Shown here piece after piece: positions 18,092 through 27,321 of a stretch of DNA of 64,000 nucleotides; position 1 is the stretch's first letter, and the number at the start of each line of letters is the position of its first letter. Source of the DNA: Hyphomicrobiales bacterium. GTDB taxonomy: Bacteria; Pseudomonadota; Alphaproteobacteria; Rhizobiales; Devosiaceae. The notes under the pieces were generated by a model, which saw nothing but the letters and a program-made list of their open reading frames with translations, searched no databases and was not told where the DNA came from. The stretch spans positions 1 through 64,000 of the forward strand of contig JALSII010000052.1 in NCBI GenBank assembly GCA_026981645.1. Direction: 5' to 3'. The position numbers and the translations under genes were made by a program.

Positions 18092-19525
18092 CTACCCCGC
18101 GCAGCACGAGAGTTTGCTTACATCCTTGTCAAAGGTTTGTGCGGCCAGTTTCAGCGCTTCCACATTGGTGAGGTAGGGAAATATCGTCTCCCCCAGCTCT
18201 TTTGCAGTCATCATGGATTTGAGCGCCATCACCAGCGTCTGGATGGTATCGCTTCCCTCGGGTGCGATGATCTGACCTCCAAGCAGGCGGTCGGTTTTTT
18301 TGTCAGCTACCAGTTTGACAAGCCCGCGCGTATCGCGCGCCGCCAGCGCCCTTGGCACCTCACCCATAGGAACGCTTGAGGTTTTGACTTCGTATCCGAC
18401 TGCAATCGCCTCTGCTTCACCAAGGCCGACGCCAGCGATTTGTGGGTCGGAAAATACCACCCAAGGCATGGCGGAGTTGTCATAAATGTTGCCCTCCCCC
18501 AATACAGCGTTCCGCGCCGCGAGTTTTGCGCCATAGGCAGCCATGTAGACGAACTGATCGCGATTGGTGACGTCGCCAGCGGCATAAATGCCCGCTGCTG
18601 TGGTTTGCATATATTCATCAACGATGATCGAACCACTTTTGTCCAGTTCAACACCGATTGCCTCAAGACCCATATTGTCGCTGTTGGCGCGGCGACCCGT
18701 GGCAACGAAAATTTGTTCTGCACTCACTTTGAGTCCACTGCCCTCTTTTTCAAAGTACACACTCACACTCTCAGAAGTTTCAGTGACTGAGCTGTAGGTA
18801 ACCCCCTCATAAATGCTGATATTTTCAGCAAGCAGGCTGGTTTTAAGAGCCGCAGAGATTTCCGGCTCAGCCCCGGGAAGCAGATGCGAGCGCATCAGAA
18901 TACTGACCTTGACGCCAAAACGCGCCATCATCTGCGCCAGCTCGACCCCGATATACCCGCCACCGACAAAAATCAGGCTCTGTGGCAACTCCCTGAGTTC
19001 AAGCAGGCTGGTACTGTCCAGAACCGGGATCTGCTCTATGCCGGGGATGTCGGGAAGGACCGGACGGCTGCCGGTGGCGATGATGATTCTTGGAGCAAAG
19101 AGCACCCGATTGCCCACCTCGATGCCGCCCTCAACCAGCTGCGCCGGACCCTCATCAATGTAATCAATCCCTTCATAGGATGGCAGCAAATCGGCATATT
19201 TTTTCTGGCGCAGGGTGCTCACCAGATCATCCTTGCCTGCAATAAGTGCCCGCCAGTCTTCAACCCGCGCCTGGCCTTCAAGACCGGCAAAGCGCGAAGC
19301 GGTGCTGGCGGCGTGAATGGCCTCAGCCGCCCGGATCATGGTTTTGGAGGGTACACAGCCTACGTTTACGCAGGTGCCCCCGATGGTGCCATGGCCGACC
19401 AGTGCAACCTTTTTGCCCTCCTCAGATGCGGCGATCGCGGCCGAAAACCCGGCAGATCCCGCGCCAACAACGATGAGGTCATAGTGCTTTGAGAGCTTGC
19501 CCGCAACGTTTGATCTTGAGGACAT
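18092..19525 (-). CDS. merA: Mercury(II) reductase
   Basis: 477-residue flavoprotein disulfide oxidoreductase reducing Hg(II) to Hg(0) with NADPH. The N-terminal FAD motif is GAGSAGFSAAIAA, the redox-active disulfide is in GGTCVNVGCVPSK, and the C-terminal vicinal cysteine pair is in LSCCAG, which is diagnostic for MerA against lipoamide dehydrogenase. It lacks the N-terminal heavy-metal-associated domain of many MerAs. The ATG at 19525 follows GGAAGG and sits 1 nt after the transporter stop codon, so the two are tightly coupled. Confidence 0.95.
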   Translation of the reverse strand: MSSRSNVAGKLSKHYDLIVVGAGSAGFSAAIAASEEGKKVALVGHGTIGGTCVNVGCVPSKTMIRAAEAIHAASTASRFAGLEGQARVEDWRALIAGKDDLVSTLRQKKYADLLPSYEGIDYIDEGPAQLVEGGIEVGNRVLFAPRIIIATGSRPVLPDIPGIEQIPVLDSTSLLELRELPQSLIFVGGGYIGVELAQMMARFGVKVSILMRSHLLPGAEPEISAALKTSLLAENISIYEGVTYSSVTETSESVSVYFEKEGSGLKVSAEQIFVATGRRANSDNMGLEAIGVELDKSGSIIVDEYMQTTAAGIYAAGDVTNRDQFVYMAAYGAKLAARNAVLGEGNIYDNSAMPWVVFSDPQIAGVGLGEAEAIAVGYEVKTSSVPMGEVPRALAARDTRGLVKLVADKKTDRLLGGQIIAPEGSDTIQTLVMALKSMMTAKELGETIFPYLTNVEALKLAAQTFDKDVSKLSCCAG

Positions 19526-19526
19526 G

Positions 19527-19922
19527 TTACCTTCCAGTTCGCGTTTCAGTTGTGTGTGAATTCCTTGCAAGATAGAGCCAATAGAGGCCGACAAGACCGG
19601 CAGCACCGATGGATATGCCAAGTGCAAACCGGAAATCAAACCAGATCAGCCCGACCGAAAGCACAACCACTGCTATGACAATTATCCATTTTGGTGGTGG
19701 CCCGAACCGCCCGGCATCCAGATACAGTGCCTGTGCAACCAGCCCCAGAGAAGCAAACAGCATCGGAAACAGCACATAATCCAGCCCCCCGACCAGTCCG
19801 CCCAGACCGATGCCGACCACTCCCCACACCAGAAGCGGAGTAAAACAACACACTGCGGCAACCAGACTGCCAGCAATGCCCAGTTTTAGCATTTTCTTTT
19901 CCGAACCGTTGTTTTTGCTCAT
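19527..19922 (-). CDS. merF: MerF/MerT-like mercuric ion transporter
   Basis: 131-residue inner-membrane protein with about four hydrophobic segments. Segment one carries a vicinal cysteine pair, AAVCCFTP (Cys25-Cys26), and the following GIGLGGLVGGLDYVLFP resembles MerF. MerF is normally about 80 residues with two segments and a second Cys pair; this protein is longer and has no other cysteine, so it is a variant or a hybrid with MerT. It probably brings Hg(II) into the cytoplasm for MerA. The ATG at 19922 (AGGAG upstream) is preferred over a TTG at 19928. Confidence 0.85.
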   Translation of the reverse strand: MSKNNGSEKKMLKLGIAGSLVAAVCCFTPLLVWGVVGIGLGGLVGGLDYVLFPMLFASLGLVAQALYLDAGRFGPPPKWIIVIAVVVLSVGLIWFDFRFALGISIGAAGLVGLYWLYLARNSHTTETRTGR

Positions 19923-19952
19923 GAACAAAACTCCTTGCAGGTGCGCGCAAAG

Positions 19953-19983
19953 AATCTAAACTCTGTAGCGCCTACAGGCTCAA
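19953..19983 (-). promoter_or_regulatory. mer promoter-operator with 19-bp spacer
   Basis: Read on the minus strand: TTGAGC (19983-19978), 19-nt spacer, then TAGATT (19958-19953). The spacer holds the perfect dyad CTGTAG-N3-CTACAG (19963-19977). An over-long 19-bp spacer with the operator between -35 and -10 is the hallmark of MerR-family promoters. It drives merF-merA, and its -35 side abuts the merR ribosome site, so MerR can also repress itself. Confidence 0.82.
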
Positions 19984-19993
19984 GGAGATTGAT

Positions 19994-20449
19994 ATGGCCA
20001 AGGGTAACAAAGCGGTGAACGCTCTGCGCCGCGTGGACTTGTCCCGCAAGACCGGCTGTAATCTGGAGACCATCCGCTATTACGAAAAAATTGGCGTCAT
20101 GCCCGAACCGCCCCGTAGCGCCAACGGCTATCGCTGTTATGACACCAGACACGTGTTGCGTCTGAACTTTGTCATGCGGGCACGAAAACTGGGGTTTTCC
20201 CTGAATGAAGTGCGCGACCTGCTCGCCCTTGTCGACAGGGGTATCCAGACCTGCGCCGAAGTCGAAAGCGTGGCCGCGCGGCATCTGGAGCATGTGCGCT
20301 CAAGGATTGATGATCTGCGCCGCATCGAGCACGAGCTTTCCCGGACTGTTGCCAGATGTTCAGGGAAGCAGGTACCCGATTGCGCCGTGATAGACGCGCT
20401 CAGCGCCTCCGGGTCGCGGACACGGCTAAGCGGGGGTAAATCTATTTAA
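19994..20449 (+). CDS. merR: Mercury-responsive MerR regulator
   Basis: 151 residues. The N-terminal MerR helix-turn-helix (CNLETIRYYEKIGVMPEP) is followed by a dimerisation helix, with Cys87, Cys122 and Cys130 at spacings of 35 and 8. This is close to the Hg(II)-binding Cys82/117/126 of Tn501 MerR and supports mercury rather than another metal as effector. AAGGAG precedes the ATG. It is divergent from merF-merA across the dyad promoter, and its end overlaps the convergent sugar permease gene by 8 nt. Confidence 0.93.
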   Translation: MAKGNKAVNALRRVDLSRKTGCNLETIRYYEKIGVMPEPPRSANGYRCYDTRHVLRLNFVMRARKLGFSLNEVRDLLALVDRGIQTCAEVESVAARHLEHVRSRIDDLRRIEHELSRTVARCSGKQVPDCAVIDALSASGSRTRLSGGKSI

Positions 20450-21368
20450 CCGAACCGGCAGACATGCCCTTGATGATGTATTTTTCAAGAGCAATACCGA
20501 TAATGACCAGAGGCAGGATCGCCGCTGTGGAAAGTGCTGCCATCGACCACCAGTTGATCCCTTGCGAACCGGTCTGGCTCGCCACCATAACCGGAAGCGT
20601 CTTGGCCTCGGAACTGGTCAGCAGGGCTGCGAAAAAATATTCATTCCAGGTCAGAATAAGCGACAGAATAAAGGCGGCGACCATTCCTGGCAGGGCGATA
20701 GGCAGGATTACCCGGAAAAACGCGCCCCATGAAGAGAGGCCATCTACCTGGGCTGCCTCGTCGAGCTCCATGGGGATGGTGTCGAACTGGTCGCGCATGA
20801 TCCAGATGACAATGGGCAGAACCGTAAGCGTATAGAGAAAAATCAACCCCAGCGTTGTGTCGAGCAGAGCCAGCTCCTTGTAAAGAATAAGGAAGGGCAG
20901 GGCTAAAACCACCGGTGGCAGAATGAGCTGGGACAGGAAGAAGAACGAAATATCGCTGTTACGCATAAAGCCGAATCTGTACTGAAACCTGGACAGTCCA
21001 TAGGCTGCCAGCGAGCCGATGAGAATGGCCAGCGAGGATGCACCCACCGAGGTGATGATCGAATTGGCAAAGCGTTTGAGGAACTCCTCGCGCACAGTGG
21101 AAGTCTCCCAGATTGAATCGGGGGACAGGCCCAGGGAGCGCCAGCCCTTCCAGTTCGGCTCAAACTCAACCCAGGGGATAATGTTGCCCTGTGTCACATC
21201 AACCGCAGTTTTGAACGAAGTTGTCAGGGTCCAGAATATGGGAAACAGCGAAATAAATACCCAGAAAAACAACAGGCCATAGATGATGAGACGTCCGAAT
21301 ATGCGCACCATGCGAAACCGGGTCTCGTTGTGTTCTGCATATTCAATTTCTGTGGTCTGAATGCTCAC
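20442..21368 (-). CDS. Sugar ABC permease, MalG type
   Basis: 308 residues, six hydrophobic segments, CUT1-family inner-membrane permease. The EAA loop that contacts the ATPase reads EAAQVDGLSSWGAFFRVILP. It starts at GTG (MSIQTTEIEY) 23 nt after the MalF-type gene, and is the last gene of a binding protein-MalF-MalG operon. The substrate is unknown; sugar, polyol or glycoside are the usual options. Confidence 0.9.
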   Translation of the reverse strand: MSIQTTEIEYAEHNETRFRMVRIFGRLIIYGLLFFWVFISLFPIFWTLTTSFKTAVDVTQGNIIPWVEFEPNWKGWRSLGLSPDSIWETSTVREEFLKRFANSIITSVGASSLAILIGSLAAYGLSRFQYRFGFMRNSDISFFFLSQLILPPVVLALPFLILYKELALLDTTLGLIFLYTLTVLPIVIWIMRDQFDTIPMELDEAAQVDGLSSWGAFFRVILPIALPGMVAAFILSLILTWNEYFFAALLTSSEAKTLPVMVASQTGSQGINWWSMAALSTAAILPLVIIGIALEKYIIKGMSAGSVK

Positions 21369-21391
21369 GTTTGTTTGGTCCCCATGAATTC

Positions 21392-22507
21392 TCAGGTCAT
21401 TTTTTGCATGCGCTTGCTGATGAAACCAAGCAGCAAAGTGATGAAAATGATGATGGTAATCAGATAGACAATGGCGATCATGGTGCCATAGCCCACATTG
21501 GAGCGGTCACGATATTCCCGGAAAATGAAACTTGAGAGCGTGTCTGTCGCCCCCCCGGGACCACCCGATGTCACATTGATGACGATATCAGCCAGCTTGA
21601 GCTTGAAAATAATCCGCAAGACTATTGCGGTGGCACTGACCGGCAGCATCAGCGGGAAGGTGATTTTCCAGAAATTCTGCCAGCTATTGGCGCCATCAAC
21701 CTTGGCCGCCTCAATAACATCTTTTGGCATGGCCTGCAGACCTGCCAGAAGCAGGATCATGATAAAGGGGATGGAGACCCAGGCGTCCATCAGTTCGATA
21801 GAGAGACGGGCAATCCAGGGGTCGGTAAAAAACGCCGGACTTTCCCAGCCCAGATTGCGCGCCAGCCGGGCAACGGGGCCAAAGCGGTTTTCCATAAGGG
21901 ACTTGCCAATCATCCAGCTCACTGCAACGGGGCTGAGCATGAAGGGCAGCAGAAATGCAACGCGGAAAAATTTGCGGGCCTTGATGTCGGCATTCAGCAA
22001 CAGAGCCAGCCCGAAGGCTATCGCATATTCAACAAATACCGCCGCCACATAAAACACCATGTTGCGCATGGCGTTCCAGAAAAAATCATCCTGCACAAGT
22101 TGCACGAGGTTATCAAAGCCGTTGAACTTTTGCCCCTCGAATGAAGCCAGATTGTAGTCGGTAAAGGCAATCGCCAGCCCGAACAGCATTGGCACAATTA
22201 CGACAGATATAACGAACAGCACTGCCGGTAGCACAAAAAGCGCCCGGTAGCCGGGCTCTCCGCGTGTGATCACCTGTCCGGCTCCAAGTGCAACACCCCA
22301 GGCGAGGTAGCCATAAAGAACCGGACGCCAGTTTTCGAACCCGAAGTCGGTGAAACCCAGCGCGTATGAACTCTGAATTAAAAAAATACCGACAAAAAGG
22401 GCAAAAAAACCGCGCATCAGCCATTTGCCAATCCGCCGCCGCCGATCGGTTATCCGGTCGGGGATAATCTCAAACTCTTCAGTGATTGTTGCGTCTGGTG
22501 TATTCAT
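21392..22507 (-). CDS. Sugar ABC permease, MalF type
   Basis: 371 residues with a long N-terminal part holding additional hydrophobic segments before the permease core, as in MalF. The EAA motif is EAAKVDGANSWQNFWKITFP. It pairs with the MalG-type protein encoded 23 nt downstream. A strong hairpin lies between the binding-protein gene and this gene. Confidence 0.9.
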   Translation of the reverse strand: MNTPDATITEEFEIIPDRITDRRRRIGKWLMRGFFALFVGIFLIQSSYALGFTDFGFENWRPVLYGYLAWGVALGAGQVITRGEPGYRALFVLPAVLFVISVVIVPMLFGLAIAFTDYNLASFEGQKFNGFDNLVQLVQDDFFWNAMRNMVFYVAAVFVEYAIAFGLALLLNADIKARKFFRVAFLLPFMLSPVAVSWMIGKSLMENRFGPVARLARNLGWESPAFFTDPWIARLSIELMDAWVSIPFIMILLLAGLQAMPKDVIEAAKVDGANSWQNFWKITFPLMLPVSATAIVLRIIFKLKLADIVINVTSGGPGGATDTLSSFIFREYRDRSNVGYGTMIAIVYLITIIIFITLLLGFISKRMQKMT

Positions 22508-22564
22508 GTGTCCTGAAATTCTTCCCTGACGGAAACTCTATGCATTTCACGCCAAGCGTGCAAA

Positions 22565-22596
22565 CGGCTGGCAGTGCAACAATGCACCGCCAGCCG
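22565..22596 (-). other. Intercistronic hairpin (binding protein / permease)
   Basis: CGGCTGGC (22565-22572) pairs with GCCAGCCG (22589-22596), and inside it GTGCA pairs with TGCAC around an ACAA loop with one mismatch. The long stable stem follows the binding-protein stop codon and has no T-run. Such hairpins commonly protect the upstream binding-protein message, giving it in excess over the permeases. Confidence 0.7.
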
Positions 22597-22628
22597 AAGC
22601 TGTCTCCTTGGCAGGTCGTGACCCCCTA

Positions 22629-24305
22629 CTAAAGCCCCAAAGAGGCTTTATAGAGCTCGATCTGCTTCTCACGGCCGATCTGATCCGTGATTTTCTCCCA
22701 TGCAGCGGCAATGTTGTCAGCGCCGGTTTGAGCATCAAACTGCCCGGCGTAGATTTTGGCCAATTCGTCTTCGGCCACGCTGTAATACTGGAAGATACCT
22801 GGAATGCGGGGTTCAACTGCCGCATTGGGATGGTTGTAGCTGTCAGCCTGTGAGGCAAGATAGTCGGAGATAAACGCCTCATCATAGCCCGCAGCAACCC
22901 ACTCGGAAATGTTAAAGTGAGAATTGCGATAGGGCTGGAAGCCTGATGGATAGGCCGAAGCCCACAAGGATATATCCTTGCCACCCAGATGTGCCGCCGC
23001 ACTCCAGGCAGCCTTGTGCTTCTTGGAGTCACTGTCGACACGGGCCATCACATAAATACCCCAGCCGATATAGGCCATGTTCGGAGCAAAGTTCGGGCCA
23101 TCCGGCAATGTGTCCCATTGGCCGGTCTTTGAATTATAGACGTCGTCCGAACCGGGCAGAATGGAAAAGGCCGTGACATCACCAACAACAGAACCATCAG
23201 AGGTTTTTGCATTGGAGCCGATATCACCCCACCAGGACAGCATTGAACCGGTGCCAGCAAGGAACTGCTGGAAACCAGTGGTGCCAGGGTCGGCGTTGAG
23301 CTGATCAGGTGGCTGGGAATCAAGGACATCAAGGACATCCTGAATGGCCCGGACCCAGCCAGGATTATTGACCCGGGGTTTCATGGTGTCGGGATCAAAC
23401 AGGAATGCAGGGTCATCGGGATGCTTGGCATAGGCTGTCGCCCGCGAACCAAGGAAATAAAAGCCGAAGCCGCCCCAACCCTTGAGTGGGTCGAGATAGC
23501 CATAGGCGTCACCGCCGAACGGATCTTTTTTGCCCTTGAGGAATTTGGTGACTTCCTGCACTTTCTGCCAGGTAGTGGGAACTTCCCATGGGCCTTCATG
23601 GCCTTCTGCAGCCCATGCTTCAGCCAGTTCCTCAGATTCAAAATAGTCAGCCCGATAGTTGAAGTTATGGCAATCTCCGTCAATGGAAACGCGATAGGTC
23701 TTGCCGGCCCATGTGCCTACGGGGGCCTTCAGGTAACCCACATAGTCATCCATGTCGATTTGGGTCTTGACCCAGTCAGGCATTTCAGAGGCCAGTCCCT
23801 TGCCGGTCACGTCACCCTCAAACGGGGCACCCATTTCAATGATGTCAAAATCAACCGTGCCGGTGGCGATGGATTGTTGCAGGCGGGCGTTATAATCTGC
23901 CTGAGCCAGATCAATCCAGTTGATCTTTGCGCCGGTATACTCTTCCCAGGGTTTAAGCAAGCCACGGAATAGCACATTGTGCAGGTTCTGGTTGTTCAGA
24001 CCCATAAAGGTCAGCTCAACCCCGGCGAATTCGCCTTCGGAGACGTTTTCCTTGGTGGGGCCCAGCGTCAGTGCGCCAACCTTTTGCCAATCAGCATCGG
24101 TCGGAGAGCCCATGCCCACACCTGGAATCTTGAGCAACTCGGTGCGCAGTGAGCTCCCATGTGAAGCAGCGCTGGCAGAGCCCGTCATCGCACCAACTAT
24201 CCCGCCCGCAGCCATGGCTGCCGCAGAAGCGCCCATCGCGCCCTTGAGCACACTGCGCCGACTGGCCTGCCTGGCCATGATTGCATCGTAAATGTGTTTT
24301 TTCAT
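22629..24305 (-). CDS. Sugar ABC substrate-binding protein, Tat-exported
   Basis: 558 residues, extracellular solute-binding protein family 1 and larger than usual (about 420). A twin-arginine signal is visible (SRRSVLKGAMG) followed by an Ala/Gly-rich hydrophobic stretch and GSASAA cleavage region at about residue 47. The mature protein has CUT1-type segments such as GAPFEGDVTGKGLASEMP. GAGGGAG precedes the ATG. It feeds the two permeases downstream; the matching ATPase is divergent at 24648. Confidence 0.88.
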   Translation of the reverse strand: MKKHIYDAIMARQASRRSVLKGAMGASAAAMAAGGIVGAMTGSASAASHGSSLRTELLKIPGVGMGSPTDADWQKVGALTLGPTKENVSEGEFAGVELTFMGLNNQNLHNVLFRGLLKPWEEYTGAKINWIDLAQADYNARLQQSIATGTVDFDIIEMGAPFEGDVTGKGLASEMPDWVKTQIDMDDYVGYLKAPVGTWAGKTYRVSIDGDCHNFNYRADYFESEELAEAWAAEGHEGPWEVPTTWQKVQEVTKFLKGKKDPFGGDAYGYLDPLKGWGGFGFYFLGSRATAYAKHPDDPAFLFDPDTMKPRVNNPGWVRAIQDVLDVLDSQPPDQLNADPGTTGFQQFLAGTGSMLSWWGDIGSNAKTSDGSVVGDVTAFSILPGSDDVYNSKTGQWDTLPDGPNFAPNMAYIGWGIYVMARVDSDSKKHKAAWSAAAHLGGKDISLWASAYPSGFQPYRNSHFNISEWVAAGYDEAFISDYLASQADSYNHPNAAVEPRIPGIFQYYSVAEDELAKIYAGQFDAQTGADNIAAAWEKITDQIGREKQIELYKASLGL

Positions 24306-24647
24306 TTTTTTCTCCCTCGTAATTGGTTGCTCTGCCTGTGCGAAGGCAAAATTGCTGCGACTGGGGTCAAAGCAACCAGAAAATACCGTTTTCCGACATG
24401 ATGGGCGTACCTCAAGCGGCGCCCGCCCCCCGGAATGGTAGTGTCCTCACTATGAACGGCTCAGCCCGTGTGTCAAACGAATCTTGTTTGAATTTTGAAT
24501 TTTATGTTTACCAGTGAAATTGCGTGAATTTGTGAACCCGATGTTGCTTCACTTTTTTTCACTCGGGTTCGCATGGACAGGAATTGAGTGATCGGTTATG
24601 GGTGAAAACCAATTTGAGCAATAAAATACGTCTGGAGCAGGTTATAA
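24306..24647. promoter_or_regulatory. Divergent promoter region of the CUT1 transporter
   Basis: 342 nt without a gene between the binding-protein operon (minus) and its ATPase (plus). It contains an 8-bp inverted repeat, GAACCCGA (24534-24541) and TCGGGTTC (24563-24570), separated by 21 nt, and AT-rich direct repeats of GTGAA near 24513-24536. These are candidates for a shared operator. No regulator gene adjoins. Confidence 0.45.
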
Positions 24648-25721
24648 ATGGCGCAGGTTTTGGTTCAGGACCTCTACAAATCCTATGGGAGCACCCAGGT
24701 CGTGCACGGCATAAACATATCCATTGCCGATGGCGAGTTTCTGGCGCTGGTCGGGCCTTCAGGGTGTGGAAAGTCCACCCTGTTACGCATGGTGGCGGGT
24801 CTTGAAGCCGTAAGCGGTGGTCGCATCATCATCGGAAAAAGGGTGGTTAACAATCTGCCGCCCAAGGACCGTGACATCGCCATGGTGTTCCAGAATTATG
24901 CGCTCTATCCACATATGAAGGTGCGCGACAATCTCTCTTTTGCCCTCAGCCTGCGCCGGGAGGACAAATCCCAGATCGACGCCCGTGTGAACAATGCCGC
25001 CGAAATTCTCGGACTTGAACCATTCCTTGATCGCTACCCTCGCGAACTTTCAGGCGGACAACGCCAGCGTGTGGCCATGGGCCGGGCAATTGTACGTGAT
25101 CCGCAAGTGTTTTTGTTCGACGAGCCCCTGTCAAATCTGGATGCAAAACTGCGGGTGCAGATGCGCACCGAAATCAAGGAACTGCATCAGCGTCTTAAAA
25201 CCACGACAATTTTCGTGACCCACGATCAGGTGGAGGCCATGACCATGGCTGACCGAATTGTGGTGATGCATGACGGGCGCATCGAGCAGATCGGCACGCC
25301 TCTGGAACTCTATGACACCCCCGCCAACCTTTTTGTTGCATCCTTCATAGGCTCTCCTTCCATGAACATGGTTCCCGGAACGCTCAAAACCGCTGGCAAG
25401 GTGCTGGAAGTTGAAACCGATCTGGGTGTTTTGCTGGTTCCCGGACCCCGCGATGCCAAAAAAGGACAGGCTGTTATTGTCGGTTTTAGGCCTGAACATC
25501 TCAAATTGCTGGAAAAAGAAAAAAAGGGCGCCATTCATTCCAGAATTGCAGTGATAGAACCCACAGGCTCTGAAACTCATGTTTCCTTGCGAACGAATGA
25601 CCGGGAAATTGTTGCCGTGTTCCGCGAGCGCCATGATTTCAAAGTTGCTCAGGATGTATATCTGCAACCAGACCCGAAAAACATCCATCTGTTTGATGCC
25701 AAAACAGAAAACCGTATTTAG
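24648..25721 (+). CDS. Sugar ABC ATPase (MsmK/UgpC type)
   Basis: 357 residues. Walker [11 protein letters not shown]-loop FQNYALYP, signature LSGGQRQRVAMGRA, Walker B LFDEPLSNLDAKLR and the switch His in FVTHDQVEAM are all present, followed by the C-terminal TOBE/regulatory domain typical of MalK-like ATPases. It probably energises the divergently encoded CUT1 permeases, but MsmK-type ATPases can serve several transporters. Its TAG stop codon is part of a TAGGGTCAG motif that recurs elsewhere in the window. Confidence 0.93.
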   Translation: MAQVLVQDLYKSYGSTQVVHGINISIADGEFLALVGPSGCGKSTLLRMVAGLEAVSGGRIIIGKRVVNNLPPKDRDIAMVFQNYALYPHMKVRDNLSFALSLRREDKSQIDARVNNAAEILGLEPFLDRYPRELSGGQRQRVAMGRAIVRDPQVFLFDEPLSNLDAKLRVQMRTEIKELHQRLKTTTIFVTHDQVEAMTMADRIVVMHDGRIEQIGTPLELYDTPANLFVASFIGSPSMNMVPGTLKTAGKVLEVETDLGVLLVPGPRDAKKGQAVIVGFRPEHLKLLEKEKKGAIHSRIAVIEPTGSETHVSLRTNDREIVAVFRERHDFKVAQDVYLQPDPKNIHLFDAKTENRI

Positions 25722-25727
25722 GGTCAG
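25719..25727 (+). repeat. Dispersed motif copy 1 (partial)
   Basis: TAGGGTCAG overlapping the stop codon of the sugar ATPase gene. It matches the left part of the TAGGGTCAGGACCC-like motif seen at four other places; the right half diverges here. Confidence 0.35.
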
Positions 25728-25758
25728 AATTTGGGGGCGGTCCTGGTTGTGAAACGCT

Positions 25759-26490
25759 CTATATCGTGGTGCCGCCGTCTATATGGTAGCACTGTCCCGT
25801 GACAAAACTGCTCTCATCGCTGGCCAGATAGGCACACAGGCCCGCCATTTCCTCAGGCGTGCCCAGTCGGCCCATGGGCTGACGTGCGACAAAGGCCTTG
25901 CGCGCTTCCTCCAGCCCGCCGCTCTTGGCGCTCAATGCTTCGATACGCTCATCCAGTGAGGGGGACTGCGTTGTGCCCGGGCAAATGGCATTGCACCGGA
26001 TGCCATCAGCCAGATAATCCACAGCGATGGATTTGGTCAGTCCGATGACCCCGCCCTTGGCCGCTCCATAAGCTGCCCTGTTCGGGAAGCCTTTGATTGA
26101 TGAGGCGATTGAAGCGATATTGATGATGCTGCCCCCATGAGCTTTCATCCTTGGTATGGCTTCACGCAACGTGAAAAAAGCGCTGTTCAGGGTGATGTTG
26201 ATGGATTTTTGCCACTCCTGTGTCGAACACTCCTCTATGGTGCCGTTATGTACATATCCAACGCCATGCACCATGATATCGACGCGCTCCAGATCCGAAA
26301 AGAAAGCCCCCAGGGCCTGTTCCTGTGTGCAGTCTATGGTCCGCGTTTCCATGTCAGTCAGGCTAGAAAGTCCATCACGGTTGATGTCCAGCGCATAGAC
26401 TTTGGCGCCCTCTCTTGCCAGTCGTTCGGCGCAGGCGCGCCCGATCCCCTGACCTGCAGCCGTAACCACAGCGATTTTATTGTGCATCAT
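25759..26490 (-). CDS. SDR dehydrogenase, DHRS6-like (2-keto-3-deoxy-L-fuconate dehydrogenase type)
   Basis: 243 residues, classical short-chain dehydrogenase: cofactor motif TAAGQGIG, an acidic residue after strand 2 (ALDIN) favouring NAD, catalytic Ser in NIASIASS and the YGAAK active-site Tyr/Lys. The sequence follows the DHRS6/BDH2 branch closely (RCNAICPGTTQSPSLDERI), which in bacteria includes 2-keto-3-deoxy-L-fuconate dehydrogenase. It is the last gene of a lacI-lactonase-SDR-SDR run. A sugar-acid substrate is likely; the exact one is unproven. Confidence 0.8.
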   Translation of the reverse strand: MMHNKIAVVTAAGQGIGRACAERLAREGAKVYALDINRDGLSSLTDMETRTIDCTQEQALGAFFSDLERVDIMVHGVGYVHNGTIEECSTQEWQKSINITLNSAFFTLREAIPRMKAHGGSIINIASIASSIKGFPNRAAYGAAKGGVIGLTKSIAVDYLADGIRCNAICPGTTQSPSLDERIEALSAKSGGLEEARKAFVARQPMGRLGTPEEMAGLCAYLASDESSFVTGQCYHIDGGTTI

Positions 26491-26544
26491 GCTTCCTTCG
26501 TTTTTTTGCCATTGTTCTTTTTGGGGTTGCGCGCACGAACGGTT

Positions 26545-27321
26545 TTAGCGCTCGGAAATTTTGTTGCGTCCGATGACCGGATACTGCTCGATGTCACAGA
26601 CCTGCCCGGTAACCGGCGCGCTTTTGTCCGAGAGCCAGAATATCACATGCTCCGCAATCTGTTCGGGCTGCAGAATAGTGCCGCTGGGAGTAAAGGCTTC
26701 CGGGATGTTTTCCAGCCAGTTTTCCCCCTGTCCCTCGGAAATCTGCAGCCTCTTCTCGGATTCAGTCAGTGTCCAGCCCACATTGAGCTGGTTGACGCGG
26801 ATATTGTCTTTAGCCAGCGCGTCGCCCAGATTGCGCGTTGCAGTCATCATTGCGCCCTTGCTCATGGAATAGACCAACAGGTTGGTGGCCCCGCAATGGG
26901 CGTTGGTTGAGCCGATATTGACAACTGCTCCGCCGCCGGATTGCGCTTTCATAACTGGCAGGGCGGCCTGTATGAGCTTCAACGGTGCCAAGGTATTTAC
27001 CGTCATCATCTGGAAGAACAAGTCTTCACTAAGACTTTCAATATTATTCCGGTCGAGCCGGGCCGCATTGTTGACCAAACCGTCCAGGCGGCCAAATCTG
27101 GCGTTGATATCGGCGATGATTTTTTCCGGGGCTCCGGGTTCTGACAGGTCGGCAACAACAAAAGATGCCAACTTGCCGAGTTGTTCCGCCGCCGCTTTCA
27201 CCTCGGCCCTGTCGCGGCCATGCACCACAACTTTTGCCCCCGCCTTGAGGCAGAGTTTTGCTGTGGCAAAGCCGATGCCGCTGTTTGAGCCGGTAATGAG
27301 GATAACGTGGCCCTCAAGCAT
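26545..27321 (-). CDS. SDR family oxidoreductase
   Basis: 258 residues when started at MLEGHVILITG, whose ATG overlaps the lactonase stop by 8 nt. Cofactor motif TGSNSGIG, with VHGRDR after strand 2 favouring NADP; NNAA motif; catalytic Ser in NIGSTNA and YSMSK with Tyr and Lys. By position it may oxidise a sugar at C1 to the lactone that the neighbouring lactonase opens, but sequence does not settle the substrate. Confidence 0.8.
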   Translation of the reverse strand: MLEGHVILITGSNSGIGFATAKLCLKAGAKVVVHGRDRAEVKAAAEQLGKLASFVVADLSEPGAPEKIIADINARFGRLDGLVNNAARLDRNNIESLSEDLFFQMMTVNTLAPLKLIQAALPVMKAQSGGGAVVNIGSTNAHCGATNLLVYSMSKGAMMTATRNLGDALAKDNIRVNQLNVGWTLTESEKRLQISEGQGENWLENIPEAFTPSGTILQPEQIAEHVIFWLSDKSAPVTGQVCDIEQYPVIGRNKISER

